Assembly (NCBI GenBank): GCA_964006375.1
Contig: OZ023266.1
Coordinates: forward strand, 17,165,565 to 17,229,564
DNA: 64,000 bases
DNA from: Tillus elongatus
Taxonomy: Eukaryota > Arthropoda > Insecta > Coleoptera > Cleridae
Direction: 5' to 3'
Numbering within the stretch: the stretch's first letter is position 1; each line of letters starts with the position of its first letter. Made by a program: the position numbers and the translations under genes. Positions 63,911 to 64,000 of the stretch are shown one piece after another. The notes beneath the pieces were generated by a model, which saw only the letters and a program-made list of their open reading frames with translations, had not been told where the DNA came from and made no database searches.

Positions 63911-64000
63911 AACAACACACCACGAGGGCTTACAGCCTAAATACTATTGTACCATGGGTGTCGACAAGAAGGAAAGAGGCAACTTGTTAATTGACGAGAA
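63911..64000 (-). mobile_element. CR1-group LINE, copy i (3' end, cut by window edge)
   Basis: The minus strand ends in the family tail (ACAATAGTATTTAGGCTGTA AGCCCTCGTGGTGTGTTGTTG), preceded by the C-terminal codons ([13 protein letters not shown] region). The body lies beyond 64000. Confidence 0.85.

Overview
The window is eukaryotic and almost certainly from an insect with a large, repeat-rich, AT-rich genome. It has spliced genes with consensus GT..AG introns, one of them about 32 kb long. It also carries CR1-group, R1/LOA-type, BEL/Pao, mariner and Tigger elements, Helentron-derived elements, and a TRPV channel gene of the Nanchung/Inactive kind known from insect chordotonal neurons. The species cannot be named from this sequence alone.

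Host genes. Two genes are visible, both on the minus strand. The first is the 5' two-thirds of a TRPV channel gene: start codon at 17335, eight exons down to about 1612, ankyrin repeats, pre-S1 linker and S1 helix. Its remaining exons lie beyond the left edge. The second is an unidentified gene with one very large exon (27908-31247) rich in Ser, Lys, Glu, Asn and Pro. It joins in phase to a terminal exon (23653-23788) and, across a 31.9-kb intron (31248-63131), to an upstream exon (63132-63286). The 5' part of this gene lies beyond the right edge. The track's apparent stop of the large exon is an intronic TAA inside a GTAAGT donor.

Mobile DNA fills nearly everything else. (1) An intact, apparently very young BEL/Pao LTR retrotransposon occupies 37457-43920: near-identical 422/423-bp LTRs, 5-bp target duplication GCCAC, and an uninterrupted 1738-residue polyprotein. 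A decayed BEL remnant lies just upstream. (2) Nine fragments of one CR1-group LINE lie in both orientations. (3) R1/LOA-type RNase H-bearing LINEs are present at 8.9-10.6 kb, 45.8-50.1 kb (bounded by a 10-bp target duplication) and 53.7-54.4 kb. (4) Other CR1-like pieces lie at 4.1-4.7, 14.8-15.2, 35.5-35.8 and 58.2-60.1 kb. (5) A dispersed family with a (TA)n core, 11-bp subterminal inverted repeats and a 3' hairpin fits Helentron-associated elements (HINE/DINE-1 type). (6) Mariner-like and Tigger-like transposase remnants, MITE-like pieces and tRNA-derived SINE heads are also present.

The most unusual signals are hammerhead-ribozyme motifs in short dispersed repeats. Two (13.2 kb plus strand, 50.15 kb minus strand) have every conserved core base, and further degenerate ones lie near 7.2, 15.85, 35.4 and 50.36 kb; they resemble those of Penelope-like elements and retrozymes. 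Also notable is a tandem array at 60977-62580 of about ten 162-bp units arranged as a 4-unit, roughly 648-bp higher-order repeat. Everything was read by eye; exon joins rest on splice consensus, phase and protein continuity.
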